A DNA stretch of 64,000 nt. It comes from Aquanectria penicillioides (Eukaryota > Ascomycota > Sordariomycetes > Hypocreales > Nectriaceae). The notes below the pieces were generated by a model. It ran no database searches and was not told the origin of the DNA. It saw only the letters and a list, made by a program, of their open reading frames with translations. Where the stretch lies: positions 7,876,210 to 7,940,209 of the forward strand of contig PYIU01000001.1 of NCBI GenBank assembly GCA_003415625.1, in the 5' to 3' direction. The position numbers and the translations under genes were made by a program. Position 1 is the stretch's first letter; each line of letters starts with the position of its first letter. Of this stretch, positions 11,276 to 23,109 are shown piece by piece.

Positions 11276-11872
11276 GTTGCTCGATTAAGACATGTCTTGG
11301 AGACGGTTTCGCATTGTTGAAGTCGCTGCGAGAAGTCGAAAGAGGCGAGGACGAGAACAGACCAGATATTCTGCTTTTGGGAGTGACGGAATGGCCCAGG
11401 CCGAGACAGTTGGTCGGCAGTTGACTCCACGCGGCCCCTTCCTAATGGAGCCTAGTGCGGCGGGTGCCCCTGGCATACAGGAGCCTTCCCTTACAGGAGT
11501 TTACAGGAGTTTACAGGAGCTTCATTGGGGCTTCACAGGGAGTCTGCAAGGGCTTACTGAGACCCTATAGGAGGACCCTATCGGAGGACCCTTGGTGTTC
11601 CCCACTGAAACATGCCCGACGTGAAGCACAATTAGATGCATCATTTTAATTGCTGCCGTAATTAGCTGTGGCCGCTGATCACTAGAGCTGGGACTCTCAG
11701 CCCTACAGTGGGAAACGCATGTGAACTACCGGTAGTAAAAAATTAAAAAAAAGGGGAAAAAACAAGGGGGGAATGCAGATACACAATATAGCTCTCGGAG
11801 ATGGCAATGAGACTGCGATATGATTGTTGAACATATTAATTACTTGACACTAGCATTACGGTAGGGTCGCAT
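11276..11872. other. Intergenic with short tandem repeats
   Basis: This is the promoter side of the mannosyltransferase and the 3' flank of the tyrosinase. It holds three tandem copies of a 10-bp unit (TTACAGGAGT type, 11491-11520), then two copies of a 13-bp unit (ACCCTATAGGAGG and ACCCTATCGGAGG, about 11563-11588). No gene is seen. Confidence 0.6.
11491..11520. repeat. 10-bp tandem repeat, three units
   Basis: Three adjacent copies of TTACAGGAG plus T or C. Similar CAGGAG words occur just before (11478) and GGGAGT and GGAGG words just after. This is a small GA-rich minisatellite upstream of the mannosyltransferase start. Confidence 0.8.
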
Positions 11873-13323
11873 CTACAGGTAGATGTAACAGAAGGGGGAG
11901 TTGCTGAGCGTGTCAAGAGCGTCTCCGATGGTGATCTCGACCGCATTCACACCCATGTTCAACGGGTCGGCCTTGAGAGCGTCTCTGCTGGGGGGCGTGT
12001 TCAGGATCGTGATGGTGCCGGCAATGTCCTTGGCCTTTCGAGGATGCAGCGCCTGCCAGATCCAGTACATGCGATCGATCATGCCGTGGTGGAGGAAGAA
12101 GATGGGGTCGTTGGGCGACGAGAACAGGTCCGCAGAGTCGCCACCCATGGTGAAGTGGCCTGCGGCGTGCATGCCGAGGAACTGGTCGCCGAACCGACCC
12201 TGCAGCTCGTCCTGGAAGGCCGCGATGCTGCCCGAAGCTTGGCCCAGCGTCACGTTGTACAGGTTGGTGGTCGTCATCCAAGTGTCGATGGCGTACTTGG
12301 TGAAATCGCGTCTCAGGCAACGGGGGTTGTATCCCAATGGCCCCGTGGGACTCGCAGTCATACCGTCCATACCGGGAGACACGGGTCCAAGATTTGTAGT
12401 CATGCTATTCCAACAGTTAGCTCTTTGCCTCTTTCGGCCTTGAGAGAAACCTCAGTCTGCTCTGCTTACTTCTTGAATGGTCCATCCTTGACGCAGCCAC
12501 CTCCATTGCCAGAAGGCAGATAGATGTTGTTTAATCCAGACAGACTGCCGTTGTGAGCAACGTAGCTGCCGTCGCCACCCATGCTGGTTGGGCTGCCATC
12601 AAAGAGGGGCGAAGAGGCAAAGTCGGAGCCATCGAACCAGTTCCAGTACTGACAAATGTCAGAAGCAGGCGACAGCGACGTGAGAAACGCCCTTGAGGCG
12701 TTATGTTAGCAATGGCGCACTCACCGGCTGATAACCCTTGTAACCACACTCCTCACGAAGCGCCGTCTCGTAGGCCCAAGTGTAGTATCGGTGCCAAGTC
12801 AAAAAGTTGCCCTATTTTTTGTTGGTCAACATCCAGCAAATCGGTTCGTGGGAAAACTGTCGACGTCTTACAGTGCCATGGATGCTCAAGGTCTGGTTGA
12901 TGTGAACGGCAACAAAGTCGTCATACCGAGTCTTAGCACCAGGAGCAAAAGAAGGATCAGCCTTGGAGGGCTTCTTCATGATGCAATGGACGGCATTGAT
13001 GTATGCGAGCCTCTCTTTCTTGCTCAATCGCTTCCTAGAAACCGAGCACCGCCCGATTAGAATGCGCTTGTCTTGCAATTGGCGTGTGGGAAATAAGCAA
13101 CCGAGGAAACTCACCAATCTCGACGCACGGTGGCTTTGGAGAGAGAGCACTTATCCGACCACCTCTTTGTCGAGTCGGCGCCACTCTTGAGAGCCGCAAG
13201 TGCTTGGTCATTCAAGTCGTCAATGCGATCGGCGGCTGACTGCGAAGGAGCAGCTAGCGCGAGGGGCGAGGCCGCGAGGAGGCCGAGGACGGCTACGAGT
13301 GAGACATGCATGGCGGCACCCAA
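11873..13323 (-). CDS. Secreted tyrosinase (type-3 copper monophenol oxidase), about 389 aa
   Basis: Five exons on the minus strand are 13323-13115, 13034-12872, 12811-12725, 12648-12470 and 12404-11873; all phases agree. The N-terminus is a signal peptide (MHVSLVAVLGLLAASPLALA; the start may be 13323 or 13311). CuA ligands are His114, His122 and His131, in HINQTLSIHGT and NFLTWHRYY; His122 and His131 are brought into register by splicing. CuB ligands are His292, His296 and His319, in MHAAGHF and DPIFFLHHGMIDRMYW. The enzyme oxidises phenols to o-quinones, as in melanin formation or phenolic detoxification. The protein is short and lacks the long C-terminal lid of intracellular tyrosinases, so it resembles extracellular short forms. 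It appears intact. Confidence 0.92.
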
Positions 13324-15329
13324 GAGGCTTGTTGGCGAGCTTCAATGGATGGGTGCTATCTTCCTCAAGCTGCAGCAGCACATAGCTATTTATCTTTTAC
13401 ATACTTTTCTTCGCCCGCCACGTAGCACCGGCACTACTGCATGACGAGGCTTAGCGATGGGAACCCTGGTGGTGCAGATTGATGGTCTGCGCAACCGAAC
13501 CAACTGCATATCTATCACAGGGATGTGGGTTTGCGGTGTGATTTCCGCCCTTGGAATTTCAGCTTTCCAACTGCGAACCTAGGCTGGAATCACATTGAAG
13601 AGATATTTTCCATTCCCAGCTATTCAAATATTCATAAGAAAGTAAGCAACAGAACAGAACGTACGAAAATCTCGTGCTGAAATTTTGTAGCCATCGCCAT
13701 CTGAGTACACGGACTCTGCAGTGTAGATATAGCGACTGCTCCGGCGCTACTACAGCCGATGCGCCTTAGTGCTTATTCGCAGCGAAGCTTTTTTCCTATT
13801 TTAGATCTTTCCCTGCAAGGGCCAGGATGCGCAACATCCGTGGACATATTCAGTTAAATCAGCCGCTCTGGAACGGGGAAACTAGTTCCTTGAACCGGAG
13901 ACATTCATGCTCATCGAACCATGAGTTCCCCGTTGCGGTAGAGGTTGACCGAGGACATGTCAGCTAGGCATTCAATATTTATGTCGTAGCTTGTCCAATG
14001 CCACCCTGGTTTTGTTTTATTTTCTATTTCTTCCGGGGCTTGCCCTTGGCACTGGGATGAAGTTTCCTAGACTGGATTTTACAGCCGTTCTTCAACAATC
14101 CGACTTCTCCAGCCTTGCGCGACACCCTTACAACTGACTCCACGATCTACATATGGCATGAGCTCACCAAACATCACATGGAGAACCCCACGTTCGTTTG
14201 CTAGGGGAATGCGGCTTCCAGTGCAACTTGATTCGTCATCCGAGCTTTTGACCGCTAGAGTGATTAAAATAGGTCTACTATTTGTGTCAGATGTACAAGA
14301 AAATAAGCTGAACCTTTAACTTGAATCTTGATTGATAACTTCGTCATGGTGTCCGTCGCACCGGGCGGGCGACGATATGCGCACGAATATCCGAGCGTGG
14401 TTCCATGCACATATTCCCGTGAAACCCCGAGCAAGGTCCTGACAACATAACACGCCAGTTTGTATGCTTTGCCAGATGGCAATCAATGGCCAAGGTTCCG
14501 ATCTCCTTGCCGAAGCCAGGAATTCCAGTCAAGCGGGTGTCTCGGAAGCCTAACACTGCGCTTGCACATGACAATAAAATGGCGTGTGAAGAGGGTTGTC
14601 TGGATCAAATTTCACTTACACCGCAATTTTGTAGGTTTATACTGTGAGGTTCCCTGTTCCTGAACGATGAGGGTCTTTAGTTGCCGTAATCGTTGAGATC
14701 GTTGGAATGAGCTGGGATTGCCTCCCCATCGCCCCTGCTCAAGCCATGGAAAACCAAACGAGACAAATCATAGTATTGCTACAGTCACTCATATATTTGC
14801 TATTCTAGTCGTGGTTCTAGGATTACGTACGCTCATCATCCTTGCGACCTGGATTCCCTCCCAGGCCCCATTCGCATGCTTGCGAATTTAACGACGCTTG
14901 TTCTGTTGTACCCCAACACATCAATGGGTCGAATCGCGCATGTCCATAATACGACTGAAAGAGAAACTAAATCGAATCAGCATTGCGGCATCAAATGCGC
15001 TATCTTTGCCCTCTTCCGAGGGATCTCGGTGGAGCAGTCACGGCAGGTCATGAGTGGATCCGACCCCTACTAGAACCTGATTTCCTTTCGACCTGATGAC
15101 ATTGAAGCAACTTGGCTTCACGTAATCAATTTTTGGATTAGCGAGTAGTGTGTGGCACCTAAAGAGAGCAATGGGTCTTGAGCCAGTACAGTTGACGCTT
15201 AGGCACGGTCTATTCGCTGTATTTCTCAACTTTCTGGTAGGTTAGTCGGTGAATAGGTGGCATATACCAGTGTTGGTTTCTTCTAAACTACAAGAAGGGT
15301 TTGGTTTTTCTTGTAGACCAACGGATCGG
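13324..15329. other. Gene-poor region upstream of the tyrosinase
   Basis: About 2 kb lies between the tyrosinase start and the ghost frame at 15330. The proximal part is the tyrosinase promoter, with an ATAAATA element near 13386-13394 on the minus strand. Open frames at 14264-14574 (-) and 14876-15073 (+) show nothing recognisable. Confidence 0.4.
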
Positions 15330-16490
15330 ATGACTTCTTTCTCAAACTACAAGCTTATGACTAAATAGGAGGACTATGTCTCAACGGATATCATTCCTTC
15401 GGACTATTCATCAAGTCTGACTGTGCAAACATGCATACACTTTAAAATCTAAATACGGATCAAGTTAAAAAGGATTTAGTATATTGCAAAGAGGGTTCAA
15501 TATATTTGTCCATGATACTCTTCGGCACGGATCTTACGGTTCCTGGACTGGTCTACACTCCAAGACTGGGAACCGTATACAATGGTATAGATTATAACAG
15601 ATAGAAAAACATATTCAGGAAACCTCAGCAGTGTTGTTGCTAAAGGAATTGAAAAGCAGAGGTTCAATTTGATAAAAAGATCTGGATGACTCGTCCTGGT
15701 AAGACTATCTGCGAAGCAACTGGGTCTGAGTACTACTGGTGGATTTATCTTGAAATGCCTATGAGTCTTTAAAATCTGTACCTGAGACTATGTATAATCA
15801 CAACGGTAGTTCAGAACTCAATATTGATTTCGTGAGGGGTCGGTAAGTCACAAGAGCTATGTATCTGAAGTAGACTTAAAGACTATGGCAATAGAACCGG
15901 TTAAGATTGCCATCGGGATCAGAGGGGTAGCGCTCTATACTATCGGTATTAAAGCATACATAGCTTATTTCGAAAACAATAGGATAACCCATGACGTCGA
16001 GAGCTTTGAGTTGCATTGAATTCCCAATCTAATGGCCGCTCTAACCCCTGTAAGACCACTGTCGATGGAAGCGATTACCCTATACCTACTCGACTATTTC
16101 AAACTAGACAACATTATTCAACTCTCTCCTGTAAAAGCTCACCCCCTCGGAGTTGTTAGTGATTTTCTAATAGCCAGCCTTTACAACCCGGTGTCGGTGG
16201 CAAGGCATGACTTAGATAGGTCAGCTAGCAGTTAGAATTTTCTCCTCGAACACCTCCACGGGATGGCATATTCAAAAGATACAAGCTTTTATAAAGGGTC
16301 ACGGCTAAATAATGGCTCAATATGACCATTTGACATCACGCCCAGCGCGCCTTCAACATGATACAAAAGTTTTAAGAGCATTATTCATCTGTAGTGCCAC
16401 AAAATAATACGAATAATCCAAGACCCATTAGATTTCTCAGCTAATGATCTGGCCGGCCTAGCTCAATTTTATTACATCCCTAGAAGGTAA
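15330..16490 (+). pseudogene. Ghost reading frame of unknown family, about 13 stops, RIP-like
   Basis: One frame starts at ATG 15330 and reads as ordinary protein-like sequence for about 387 codons, but it is cut by about 14 stops of all three kinds. Readable islands include FLDWSTLQDWEPYTMV, ITDRKTYSGNLSSVVAKGI, SAKQLGLSTTGGFILK, REGSVSHKSYVSEVDLKTM, LTPVRPLSMEAITLYLLDYF, IQLSPVKAHPLGVVSDFLIA and NFLLEHLHGMAYSKDTSFYK. Every stop can be derived from CAA, CAG or CGA by a C-to-T change, which is how RIP creates stops. The frame may run on to about 16620. I do not recognise the family. It is neither an obvious reverse transcriptase nor an obvious transposase, so I cannot say whether it was a host gene or part of a repeat. 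Confidence 0.6.
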
Positions 16491-16620
16491 TTCACAAAAC
16501 GCCTACCTTATCGTCAACCGAATTGGAGTCATGTTCTCTGGAAGTATATGCCTCGTAGACCTTAAGCCCAATGTCCGAAGCTTATGCCATGGTGGTGTCA
16601 TTCGGATAGATCATATCCTT

Positions 16621-17615
16621 GGCAATTCTAAGGAGGGGGCTGACGAATCTGAGCACATTTACGATTAAAATTATGATACGGGCGAATGGATCCTCCTCCC
16701 GACCTTAGAGGCGCATTATTGCGGCCCTTTAAAGTAGATCGACACCTCTTGACCGCTTCGAGACCCTAGCTGTGCCAAAAAATAGGCCCGTGACAGCATA
16801 ACCTCATCTCCAACGCAAGGCAGGTCACACCTTGAGTGAAAAGCACATCACATGGGGAACAAATAAACCACTCATTGGAAGTTAGTTATCTCTATATCAT
16901 TTCATTTTGGGGACGATAAATATACAGTCTCTCTGGTATTTGGAATACAAAGCACAGTAAGTTGATAGATCTTCGATATATGGTATGGATTGGATATGTG
17001 TTACTGAAGGCTATCGAACCATGTAGGAACATAGCACAAATTAGGTACTGACTTACACGAAAGGTCGTTTGGGAGATTGGTGGATTGAACCCCCATTGAA
17101 TCCGGCCCAGAGCATCATCCTCATCAAATTCGGCATCACATGTGGAAAGGTCCTTCAGAAATCGGAATCCAGGTTCCGCCCTCCGCGGCAACAGGTTCAA
17201 GTTGCGATCGACAGCCTGATCCCGAGGTATGCAGGGGCTTTCGTAAGTGTTGGGCTGCGCTGAAAACGAGAGGGCTGCAGCTTACCAGATGCATCTTACT
17301 ACATTTGGTCTACCACCCCTGGATAGTAACCCAACCCAACCCCACGGGGAACTTGAGAAAGTCGGCTAATATCCGCTGGTCGGCAGCCCCGTATGATTGC
17401 GGGGTTGAGATACTGCCCTACCTGATCATCGCATTGAAGCTAGTCGCGATACAGGACGACTTGGATATTATAGTCTGAGTGGGGGACAAGAGTCGACAAA
17501 ATATAAAGACGTGAAGAAAGTCGATCCAAGGAAATATACCGTGGCTCTATTCAATATTGATCGATAATTAAGAACATTGGGAGACTCTCCTACCTCTTTT
17601 CACTTGGTCTTTACA
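16621..17615. other. Intergenic, promoter of the carboxylesterase
   Basis: No gene is seen. The open frames at 16892-17200 (-) and 17069-17478 (+) overlap each other and have no family signature. The distal part is the esterase promoter. Confidence 0.4.
17502..17508 (+). promoter_or_regulatory. TATA element of the carboxylesterase gene
   Basis: TATAAAG lies 108-114 bp before the ATG at 17616. That is a usual distance for a fungal gene with a leader of about 60-80 nt. Confidence 0.5.
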
Positions 17616-19411
17616 ATGTATATTCATCTTGTCAAAATCCTTGCCCAGCTCTGCCTTGCTGGCTTTGCCTTAGCCACACCTATTGCGGAACCTAAGCCAT
17701 TGGCAGAGAGAGCCACCAAGAATGCTACCGTCAAGATCTCCACGGCTACAGTCGTTGGAATTGTCAAAGACGGCGTCGAGTCTTTTGGTGGAATTCCATT
17801 TGCCAAGGCCCCAGTTGGCAATCTGAGACTTCGTCCACCGCAGCGACTTACAACCAACATAGGAGTCTTCGATGCTACTGGCGCAGCTGGTGCATGTCCG
17901 CAGCAAGTCTCGACTGTTACGCAGCAGAACTTCTTGGAAGATCTCTTAGGCAACATCGCCAATCTCCCATTTGTTCAAGAAGCGACTGGTCAGAGTGAGG
18001 ACTGTCTTACTATTACTGTCGCTCGACCTGAAGGAACAGCCTCAGACGCAAAGCTGCCAGTCCTCTACTGGATCTTTGGGGGTGGTTTCCAGGTAAGAAG
18101 AGGCCCGGATTTCCTATCATCATTTCGAGCACCGTTGTTAATTATTATCTCTAGCTTGGTTGGTCTTCCATGTACGATGGCAGCAGCTTGGTCCAATACG
18201 GTGTCGAAATCGATAAACCTTTTGTTTTTGTCGCTGTGAATTACAGAGTTAATGGCTTTGGATTTCTTCCTGGCAAAGAAGTTGTCAAAGATGGTGCTGC
18301 AAACCTTGGCTTGCTGGATCAGAGAATGGGCCTTGAATGGGTTGCAGACAACATTGCTGCGTTTGGCGGCAACCCCGAGAAGGTCACAATTTGGGGACAG
18401 TCAGCTGGAGCGATTTCTGTCTTTGATCAACTGGCACTTTACGGCGGGAATCACACCTACGCTGCTACCGGGAAACCTCTCTTCCGCGGAGCCATCTTGA
18501 GCTCCGGTGGAATCATTCCAAGCGAGCGTGCGGACTCTGACAAAGCCCAGGCTGTCTATGATAAGGTGGTGAACGCTGCGGGCTGTGGAAATGTAGTAGA
18601 TTCGCTACAGTGCCTGAGAGAGGTTGATTACACAACATTTCTGACTGCAGTCTCCGCAAACCCCAGCCTGCTTTCATATAATTCTATCGCACTGTCGTAT
18701 CTGCCTCGCCCAGACGGGACAGTTCTTCCTGATAGCCCTCATGTCCTTGCAGCGACTGGCCAGTTCGCCCCGGTGCCAATGATCGGAGGCAATATGGAAG
18801 ACGAAGGGACATTGTTTGCTCTCTTTCAATCCAATCTAACCTCCACAGCCAAACTCGTTAGTTATTTGAAAACTCTCTATTTCAAGCAGGCAGGAGAGGA
18901 CAAGCTGACAGAGATGGTCAACAATTACGGGGATGGTTGGCCGGGTGCTATTCAAGGAAGCCCTTTTCGCACTGGTATTTTCAACGAGATCTTCCCGGGA
19001 TACAAAAGGCGGGCAGCCATCCTCGGCGACCTTGTCTTCACGCTTACGCGCCGTGCATTCCAACAAATTGCGTCGTCGGTTAACCCCGACATTCCAATCT
19101 GGTCATACATTGGTTCTTTCAACCATGGTACCCCAATCATGGGTACGTTTCATGCCTCTGACTTGATCCAAGTCTTTTTCGGCATCAAGTCAAATTATGC
19201 CGCACACAGCGTTCGAACTTACTTTATTAATTTTCTCTATGACTTGGATCCAAACAAGGGTGCTGAGGGCACCTATCCAACTTGGCCCCAGTGGAAGGAT
19301 GGGCAGCAACAGATGCAATTCTATGCTGATAGTTCCAACTTGATCAATGATGATTATAGGTCAACAGCATATAATTGGTTGCTTCAAAATGTCGGGCAAT
19401 TGTTGTTTTAG
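17616..19411 (+). CDS. Secreted type-B carboxylesterase/lipase, about 577 aa
   Basis: Two exons, 17616-18092 and 18155-19411, join in phase 0. Translation from ATG 17616 gives a signal peptide (MYIHLVKILAQLCLAGFALATP) and a possible propeptide end. The alpha/beta-hydrolase domain then has GIPFAKAPVGNLRLRPPQ and the EDCLTI motif. The oxyanion segment is FGGGFQ. The nucleophile elbow is GQSAGA (Ser242), the acid lies in MEDEGTLF (Glu376), and the His lies in FHASDL (His492). This is the complete triad of the cholinesterase/Candida rugosa lipase family. The enzyme hydrolyses carboxylic esters outside the cell; lipase, feruloyl-type or general esterase activity cannot be separated by sequence. 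The gene is intact and unlinked to any obvious partner. Confidence 0.92.
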
Positions 19412-19964
19412 TGTTTTGATTGGAGTCACTCTATTTGTACATACTTCCAACGGGAATTTTAAATGAACCGTTGCTACAATAGGGAACTACATTTCTTTTA
19501 GCTGGAGCTCTAGTTTAATTCTATACAAGTTTAACAATGTTAAACTCTCTCCTTGAACAACATGTTTCAATACCAATGCAACAAACTTTGTGATACCCAT
19601 GCTCGACCCTTGTTGTGCCACCCACACCGTTCTAATTTAGGTGATTAATCCTATTGCATACAACATTTACAGGGCGTAGTGGCGCTACTCCGATTAGGAA
19701 ACATGTCCGATCCGTGTTGCGTTGTCTACTAGGTATTGACGTGCAAGGGGCTTGAAGAGTGTACGGTAGTTGCGGTGTGCCAGGAACTAAAATGAGTTGG
19801 TGTGTCTGCAGCTTGAAACATTCATCCTTAATTCATTCATGGCGGATCATTTTGCATCCAATAAACTCGGCTAATTGGAGTTAAACTCCTTGAGGTGAAT
19901 AGAAACTGGTTTTTCCTAGCGAGAGATTGTGCAGGCCAAAGGAAACGAAGTGTTTGCTCGCCCG
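19412..19964. other. Intergenic between convergent genes
   Basis: This is the 3' flank of the esterase (+) and of the FAD oxidase (-). The sequence is AT-rich and I see nothing else. Confidence 0.4.
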
Positions 19965-21746
19965 CTAAAACTTGTAGCCACCTGCGCGGGTGCGAAACAA
20001 GCCCCGAGGGTCGATTTCTTCCTGCAGAGCCTTGAACTTGGCATAACCCTTGTAAGTACCCGTTACATTCTGATCCCCCATGGCATCATTCATCAAAAAC
20101 GGCAAATATCTGTCCTTCACAGTCTCATCAGCCAGCCAGACGGGGAGTTTTTCTTCCAGCCAAGTGGTCATTTGGCGAGACATGTCGTACAGGACTTGGT
20201 CATCTTGGTTGTCAGACCACGAACATTGAAGCTCGAGAAGCAGCCGGTCGCCATCATCGCCAGAAATACCCATTGCATTACCGCCGCGCTTCTGACTTTC
20301 GGCACCGATGATGGCCGGGAAGGGTTGAAAGTCGACCGAGCACTGCGATGTCAAGTGGAAAATATTGTTCATGTACGGGGAAGTGATTTGCTTCCACTTT
20401 GTTGCGATTTCTTGGTACATTTGCGGCTGGCTCTTGACATACGGGATGGTGTATGTCTTTCACCCCAATTAGTTACTTTAGTGAGTTGGTAGGTTTTGAG
20501 TGACATACCCTGAATGAGATCCTTGACTGGAGAAGGGATGCTCCAGCCCCATTATTTTTGAGCTGGTAAAGTTAGCGAGAAACTATTTCAATCCGAAAAA
20601 TCTCACCAGGTCAGCATAGGACGTTGTAGAGGTTGTGCTTATGATCGACGAGATCTTCAAGAAGTCCGCAAAGGGGCCAGTAGTAGGAGGCTCAGGTGCT
20701 TGGTAAAAGTAGAACATGATTATTGTACTTAACCCACCAACTGCATCTGCTTTGGAAATGATGATTGCGGCCTTTGGGTCTTCAGCTCCTTTCGCCACGA
20801 ATGCGTGCAGGGCGGCGTAGATCTTGTCAGAGTTCCCAGCATCATAGATGCGGATTCCTCCCCATACCTGACCAATTGGGTATGCTTTCACAGTAAATTC
20901 CGTGACAACACCTGCTCTGGTTAGCATGGATGTCAAGAAAAATACGAATTGGCCGGATCTTGTGTACCAAATTGACTACCACTGCCTCTCATAGCAACGG
21001 CAAGATCAGGTCGTGTTTCAGCGTCGATGTACGTTGCTGTGCCATTCGGCAAGACTGTTTTCCAACCAACGATATTCTATCATTGTCAGTGGACCGTGGT
21101 GAATGCAAGGAAGCCGGAATCAACATACATCAGCGGCAAGTCCGTGTTGAGCACTTAGAAACGAGATGCCCCCTTGCAAGAGGTATCCTCCAACACCAAC
21201 AATTCCTGAAAGTTTTTGGTCAGCTTTAACATGAAACTCGAAAGTTCGACACAAATTACCTAGCCGTCCACCAACAATAGTAACTCCGTAAGCACTGAGA
21301 TCTTCTGCGACTGTGTTCCACTCCCCACCAGGTTTGACGTGAGCCAAATTTGTCTCCTCATCGTATGTGGCTCCACTGATCTCTCTCATTGCAATGAGCA
21401 CGCCACCTTGGACAGTTGCGTGACCTGGATTGGGATCATGGCCTCCACTTTTGATTGCGAAATTGACATCTGGGAATTTTCCGAGTACCTTAATTGCTGA
21501 AGACACATCCTCAGTGCAGGTTGGCAGAACCACACAAGTAGGCTTAATCTCTCGTAAAGCAACCGACCAGTACTTGGATATCTCATCGCGGTACTCGCTA
21601 CTGTCTGAAAAGTAAACTTTCCCAGGAGCTACTTCTGCAATATTTCTACAACAAGTAATGGCGGAGCTACTCGAAGCAGCAGCCAGCAACTGTGCTCGCA
21701 ACAACAACAGCGTAAGGGAGAAAAGTATTTGGATAAATTTCATCAT
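19965..21746 (-). CDS. Secreted FAD-linked oxidase, BBE/VAO family, about 507 aa
   Basis: Six exons on the minus strand are 21746-21260, 21205-21129, 21076-20968, 20911-20607, 20562-20509 and 20456-19965, all in phase. A signal peptide (residues about 1-24) precedes the FAD_binding_4 domain. His103 in KSGGHDPNPGHA is the expected covalent flavin attachment site. The second, cysteinyl site of bicovalent family members is absent: the segment reads GIVGVGGYLLQGG with no Cys. Later blocks are GWKTVLPNG, MRGSGSQFGVVTEF and the C-terminal BBE motif YKGYAKFKALQEEIDPRGLF. Relatives oxidise sugars, alcohols or secondary-metabolite intermediates with O2; the substrate here is unknown. A broken methyltransferase lies 1.4 kb upstream. 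Confidence 0.9.
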
Positions 21747-23109
21747 GACGATTTAATGAGATATTAATTCTCGAGGCTTCGATAAAGATAAAACCATTCC
21801 CGTATTTTCACGAAACATTCTTGATTGCTATTTATACTATGTTTCCGGCGTGCTCATTCTCCATCCCTTTTCACATGCCCTTCATGAATGACTTGGCTGA
21901 TTAGAGTCTCAGTTAGAGTAGATCATCGATTTTGTCAAAGCAGAAATGTCCGGCAAACCCTCCTATTGCTAGGCCAACATCTTTTCGTTGAGATTCAATT
22001 CTCGGAAACTGGTGCAATACCACCCCATGACCATCACTTCGCATTCAGCGCCGGCTAAGCGGAGGTTTCATTTGACCCCTGAAAGCAAAGACGGACTCAC
22101 CGTTTCCATCTCTCAGGGCATACATCTCAGGCTAGACAACAATACAATACGGGGGTTACATGCACAGGCTCTGCTGTGCAAGGATTGCCATGCAGATCAG
22201 TGACAGCAGCCACTTTTAGGGGGGACAACACGCAAGGATCACAAAGCCGGGAGCTAGCATAAGTTCTGGACTGAAGTGATAAGCGATTTCCAAATCGGGG
22301 GTGGTCGACGTCGAACCCAGCCTCAATTTATGCATTGGCATTTTCGGCGAGCTAAACCCTCAAGGTTGTGCTTTTTTAGCCGCCCTTTCGGTGCATGGAC
22401 GAATTACAGCAATTCAATCCCGCAGGTTTCGATCAACTGCAGCCTAATCTTTATTGCATTAGATGTGTGACAGCTCGTGATTCTTCTTGCCTCGGCAAAC
22501 ACAAACTACAATTCATCAATACAGTCTGTTGAAGTGTGGACAAAGACCAGGGAGTTTTGTTTAGTCCGTATAATGCTTGGAAAGTCTATGCATGCCGAGG
22601 ATACTAGGGGCAAGAAACCCCTCCTTTCCACGGCCAGGACCGCAGACAACTGTCGGTTGGTACCTCGGAGTGACGAAGATGATACATGACAAGCGGAAAA
22701 GAGGAACCTGCTACGCCGAGGGGGCGTTGGGGATCTTCGATGGGAATAGGCGCCGGTGTGCACTGGTCTTGGTCCTCCATTGATCACACAAGCCTATTGT
22801 CCCTTAGCCAAGGACTATCCCAAAGGATACGCGAAAATGATAAAATGTCGTTGATGGAGGGGACCACTAGTCAAAACAAACACGGCACCTAAAAAGATAC
22901 AGGGTAGGCTAATCTGACTGGGCCCGACAGCCTCTTCAAGCAGCTAGGAATAATCGATGTTCCGTTTCAAGTGAGGGATAACAAGACAATCATTAGCATT
23001 GAATTGACCAAAGATAATGTCTACTATTCATGACTTATGAAGGTGAATCGATCCAACAAGCCGCCTAATTCTATGGGAACACTATCGCTGCATCTGTGTA
23101 CGTAGGGGT
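21747..23109. other. Intergenic region upstream of the FAD oxidase
   Basis: 1.36 kb without a supported gene. The proximal part is the FAD oxidase promoter. Open frames between 22276 and 22892 overlap on both strands and resemble nothing known to me. Confidence 0.4.
21829..21836 (-). promoter_or_regulatory. TATA element of the FAD oxidase gene
   Basis: TATAAATA on the minus strand lies about 83 bp before the start codon at 21746, a good position for a core promoter. Confidence 0.5.

Noticed and set aside
11901..12523. Plus-strand frames of 180 and 159 codons
   Set aside because: Antisense shadows of tyrosinase exon 5, produced by its GC-rich codon use.
14264..14574. Two overlapping minus-strand frames in the gene desert
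   Set aside because: Composition is protein-like in part, but no family or coherent continuation was found.
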